The position numbers were made by a program, and so were the translations under genes. Shown piece after piece: positions 49,701 through 51,369 of a stretch of DNA of 51,369 nucleotides. The notes under the pieces were generated by a model. The model was given only the letters and a program-made list of their open reading frames with translations. It was not told the origin of the DNA and ran no database searches. The stretch's first letter is position 1; each line of letters starts with the position of its first letter. Source of the stretch: Oscillospiraceae bacterium (lineage in GTDB: Bacteria; Bacillota; Clostridia; Oscillospirales; JAKOTC01); the NCBI GenBank assembly GCA_035353335.1, contig DAOPZJ010000013.1, forward strand, positions 1 through 51,369, written 5' to 3'.

Positions 49701-51369
49701 TTACTGTCCGTTTCGATTTCCCGCAGCGCGGCAGAGATCGGCGTAATGTCCGCCTTCCGCAATCAGCCGACTGTGGGTTCCGCGCTGGATGATCTCACCG
49801 TGCCGCATGACTAAAATCATATCGCTCGACATGATTGTGCTGATGCGGTGGGCGACGACGATGCTTGTGCGCTGGTTTGAAGCTGCGGTCAAAGCGTCTT
49901 GAAGAGCGGCTTCGGTTGCCGAATCGATATTCGCCGTCGCCTCGTCCAATACCAGTATGCGTGGCTCAAACGCCACCGCTCGGGCAAAAGCGATCAATTG
50001 CCGCTGTCCTGCCGAGAAGGTACAACCGCGCTCTGAGACAGGGCTTTGAATGCCGCACGGAAGCGATTGGATAAAATCGTCGGCATGCACCGTTTTCACG
50101 GCTCTGTCGATGTCCTCGTCAGAAATGTTTTCATCGTTGAGACGGATATTATAACCAACATCACCGGAGAACAGGAAGACGTCCTGCATTACGACTGCGA
50201 CAAGACGGCGCAGCGAAGAGAGGTTGAAGGACTCGATGTTCTTTCCGTCAATCAGAATTTCGCCTTTTTGAATCTTGTAAAACCGAGCAAGCAGCGAAAT
50301 CACGGTGGTTTTTCCGCTTCCCGTATCGCCTACAATTGCCATTGTCTGACCCGGGAGCACTTTGAACGAAACATCTTTGAGCACCCAGTTTTCCTCGTCA
50401 TAGGCAAACCAAACATGTTTAAACTCGATTTCGCCCCTGACTTTATCCACTTTTTCGCCGACTTCGATATCCTCCGTATCGGCGGTATTGTCGATGATAT
50501 CGAAAATGCGCTCCGCAGAAATTAAGGACGACTGGATGTTGGTGAACTGTTCGGCAATGCGCGAAATCGGGTTGATAAACTGTTTGATATAAGTGGTAAA
50601 GGCGTGCAGAACGCCGACCAGCAAAACGCCTGTGAACACATCTTTGGCATACACAATGATCAAAACGCCGACTGCGATGTCACCGACCAATCCGAGGAGC
50701 GGGTTCGAAAGCGAACGTAAAATCATATCCATCATGCTGAGTTTATAATAACCCTTGGCGAGTTCGTCATACTGTTCGTATTTTTTACTCTGGCTTCCGA
50801 ACATCTGCACTATGCGCATTCCGATGATGTTCTCGGCTAAAAACCCATTCATGCGCGACAACTGTGCCTTGATTTTAATAAAGATTTTGCGGGCGAGGTA
50901 ACGATAGATTAATGCGATCGCAATCACAACCGGAATGATGATCATACATGCAACCGCAAGTTTCGCATCCAAAATGAACATCATGGAGATGACGTTGATC
51001 ACCAGTAAAAACTCGCTGACGAAATTGATGATCACGTCCGAAAACAATTCGGATAGTGATTCGACATCCGAGGAGACACGCGTCAAAATGCTGCCAGAGG
51101 CGTTTTTATCGAAAAACCGCATCGACATGTTCTGGATTTTAGAAAACAGCGTCGTGCGCAGCTTGTGCATAATGCGCTGCCCGAGTGAAGCCAAAGCGAT
51201 GGATTGAATGTACGAGATTGCAACGCCGAATAAAATCACGCCGAGATACAACCCCGCCCAAATCATCAGCGAGTTATAATCGTTCAAACCGGTCATCAGG
51301 TTGTTGTCGATGACGCGCTCGAGGATATAGGGTTTTAATGTGACGGTGATGTTTGAGAGAATTGCAAGC
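49701..51369 (-). CDS. ABC transporter, fused permease and ATPase (partial)
   Basis: The frame stays open to the window edge; codons upstream of the internal Met at 51296 read ILSNITVTLKPYILERVIDNNL, a normal exporter helix, so the 5' end is cut off. The membrane domain of six helices (type I exporter, MsbA/LmrA/YfiB-like) is followed by the ATPase domain: Walker A GDTGSGKTT, signature FSAGQRQL, Walker B ILVLDEATANID and the H-loop VVAHRIST. It probably pairs with a second half-transporter upstream of the window. Substrate unknown. Confidence 0.93.
   Translation of the reverse strand, partial: LAILSNITVTLKPYILERVIDNNLMTGLNDYNSLMIWAGLYLGVILFGVAISYIQSIALASLGQRIMHKLRTTLFSKIQNMSMRFFDKNASGSILTRVSSDVESLSELFSDVIINFVSEFLLVINVISMMFILDAKLAVACMIIIPVVIAIALIYRYLARKIFIKIKAQLSRMNGFLAENIIGMRIVQMFGSQSKKYEQYDELAKGYYKLSMMDMILRSLSNPLLGLVGDIAVGVLIIVYAKDVFTGVLLVGVLHAFTTYIKQFINPISRIAEQFTNIQSSLISAERIFDIIDNTADTEDIEVGEKVDKVRGEIEFKHVWFAYDEENWVLKDVSFKVLPGQTMAIVGDTGSGKTTVISLLARFYKIQKGEILIDGKNIESFNLSSLRRLVAVVMQDVFLFSGDVGYNIRLNDENISDEDIDRAVKTVHADDFIQSLPCGIQSPVSERGCTFSAGQRQLIAFARAVAFEPRILVLDEATANIDSATEAALQDALTAASNQRTSIVVAHRISTIMSSDMILVMRHGEIIQRGTHSRLIAEGGHYADLCRAAGNRNGQ

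Noticed and set aside
1..51369. CRISPR arrays, tRNA or rRNA genes, insertion sequences
   Set aside because: No regularly spaced repeats, cloverleaf-like sequences, rRNA motifs or transposase frames were found on reading both strands.

Overview
The window looks like a chromosomal segment of a spore-forming, Gram-positive anaerobe of the Clostridia, probably near the Oscillospiraceae/Ruminococcaceae. The evidence is gene content: condensin subunits scpA and scpB next to a GerW/YtfJ-type sporulation protein and a DacF-type carboxypeptidase, a YlmC/YmxH PRC-barrel protein, ECF-type folate uptake, a zinc-ribbon L28, strong Shine-Dalgarno sites and consensus -35/-10 promoters with 17-bp spacers. 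The assignment rests on gene families and order, not on a database search. I saw no tRNA, rRNA, CRISPR array, transposase or prophage genes.

Layout. 1-634 is AT-rich and largely non-coding, with a possible degenerate gene fragment. 885-1876 (minus) is a three-gene operon: PHP phosphoesterase, an unlisted 48-codon ORF, and a TSCPD-domain protein. 2063-7566 (minus) is a housekeeping and sporulation run: site-2 protease, scpA, scpB, DUF2953, gerW/ytfJ, dacF, rluB and a GNAT-like protein. 7754-12641 (minus) is a BlaI/BlaR1-type regulatory pair in which the BlaR1 peptidase carries tandem BamE-like repeats instead of a beta-lactam sensor. It is followed by a remnant of the same repeat family and a lipoprotein built from the same repeats. 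12857-14898 (plus) holds rpmB and an acyl-CoA ligase. 14969-16990 (minus) is a tetrahydrofolate riboswitch controlling a fused FolC-FolT protein. 17103-28618 is mostly cell-envelope and small hydrolase genes: VanY-type peptidase, sialidase-like protein, HAD phosphatase, a GHL10-type lipoprotein, a very large TIM-barrel/amidase protein, an alkaline-phosphatase-fold protein, a YdcF protein, an SGNH hydrolase and a lipoprotein of unknown function.

28922-36804 (plus) is a catabolic operon for unsaturated uronides from pectin-type polysaccharides: GH105-type hydrolase, UroD-like protein, Cys/Met-metabolism PLP enzyme, two tandem KduD-type dehydrogenases, KduI, KDPG aldolase with a C-terminal VOC-like domain, and KDG kinase. 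Together these give a complete route from unsaturated galacturonides to pyruvate and glyceraldehyde-3-phosphate. 37010-40756 (plus) is serC, serA, a GyrI-like protein and a radical SAM protein. 41764-46695 (minus) is a patatin and two large glycoside-hydrolase-like proteins. 46821-51369 (minus) is a run with a PRTase-like protein, a coiled-coil protein, coaD, rsmD, a YmxH protein and an ABC exporter cut by the window edge.

The most notable observations are: the BlaI/BlaR1 system with a substituted sensor domain, a paralogous lipoprotein, a pseudogene remnant and two matching operators; the FolC-FolT fusion under a THF riboswitch with a hairpin over the ribosome binding site; a homologous intergenic hairpin element placed before kduI and before serA; the diverged tandem kduD pair; and a divergent promoter pair whose -35 boxes overlap.
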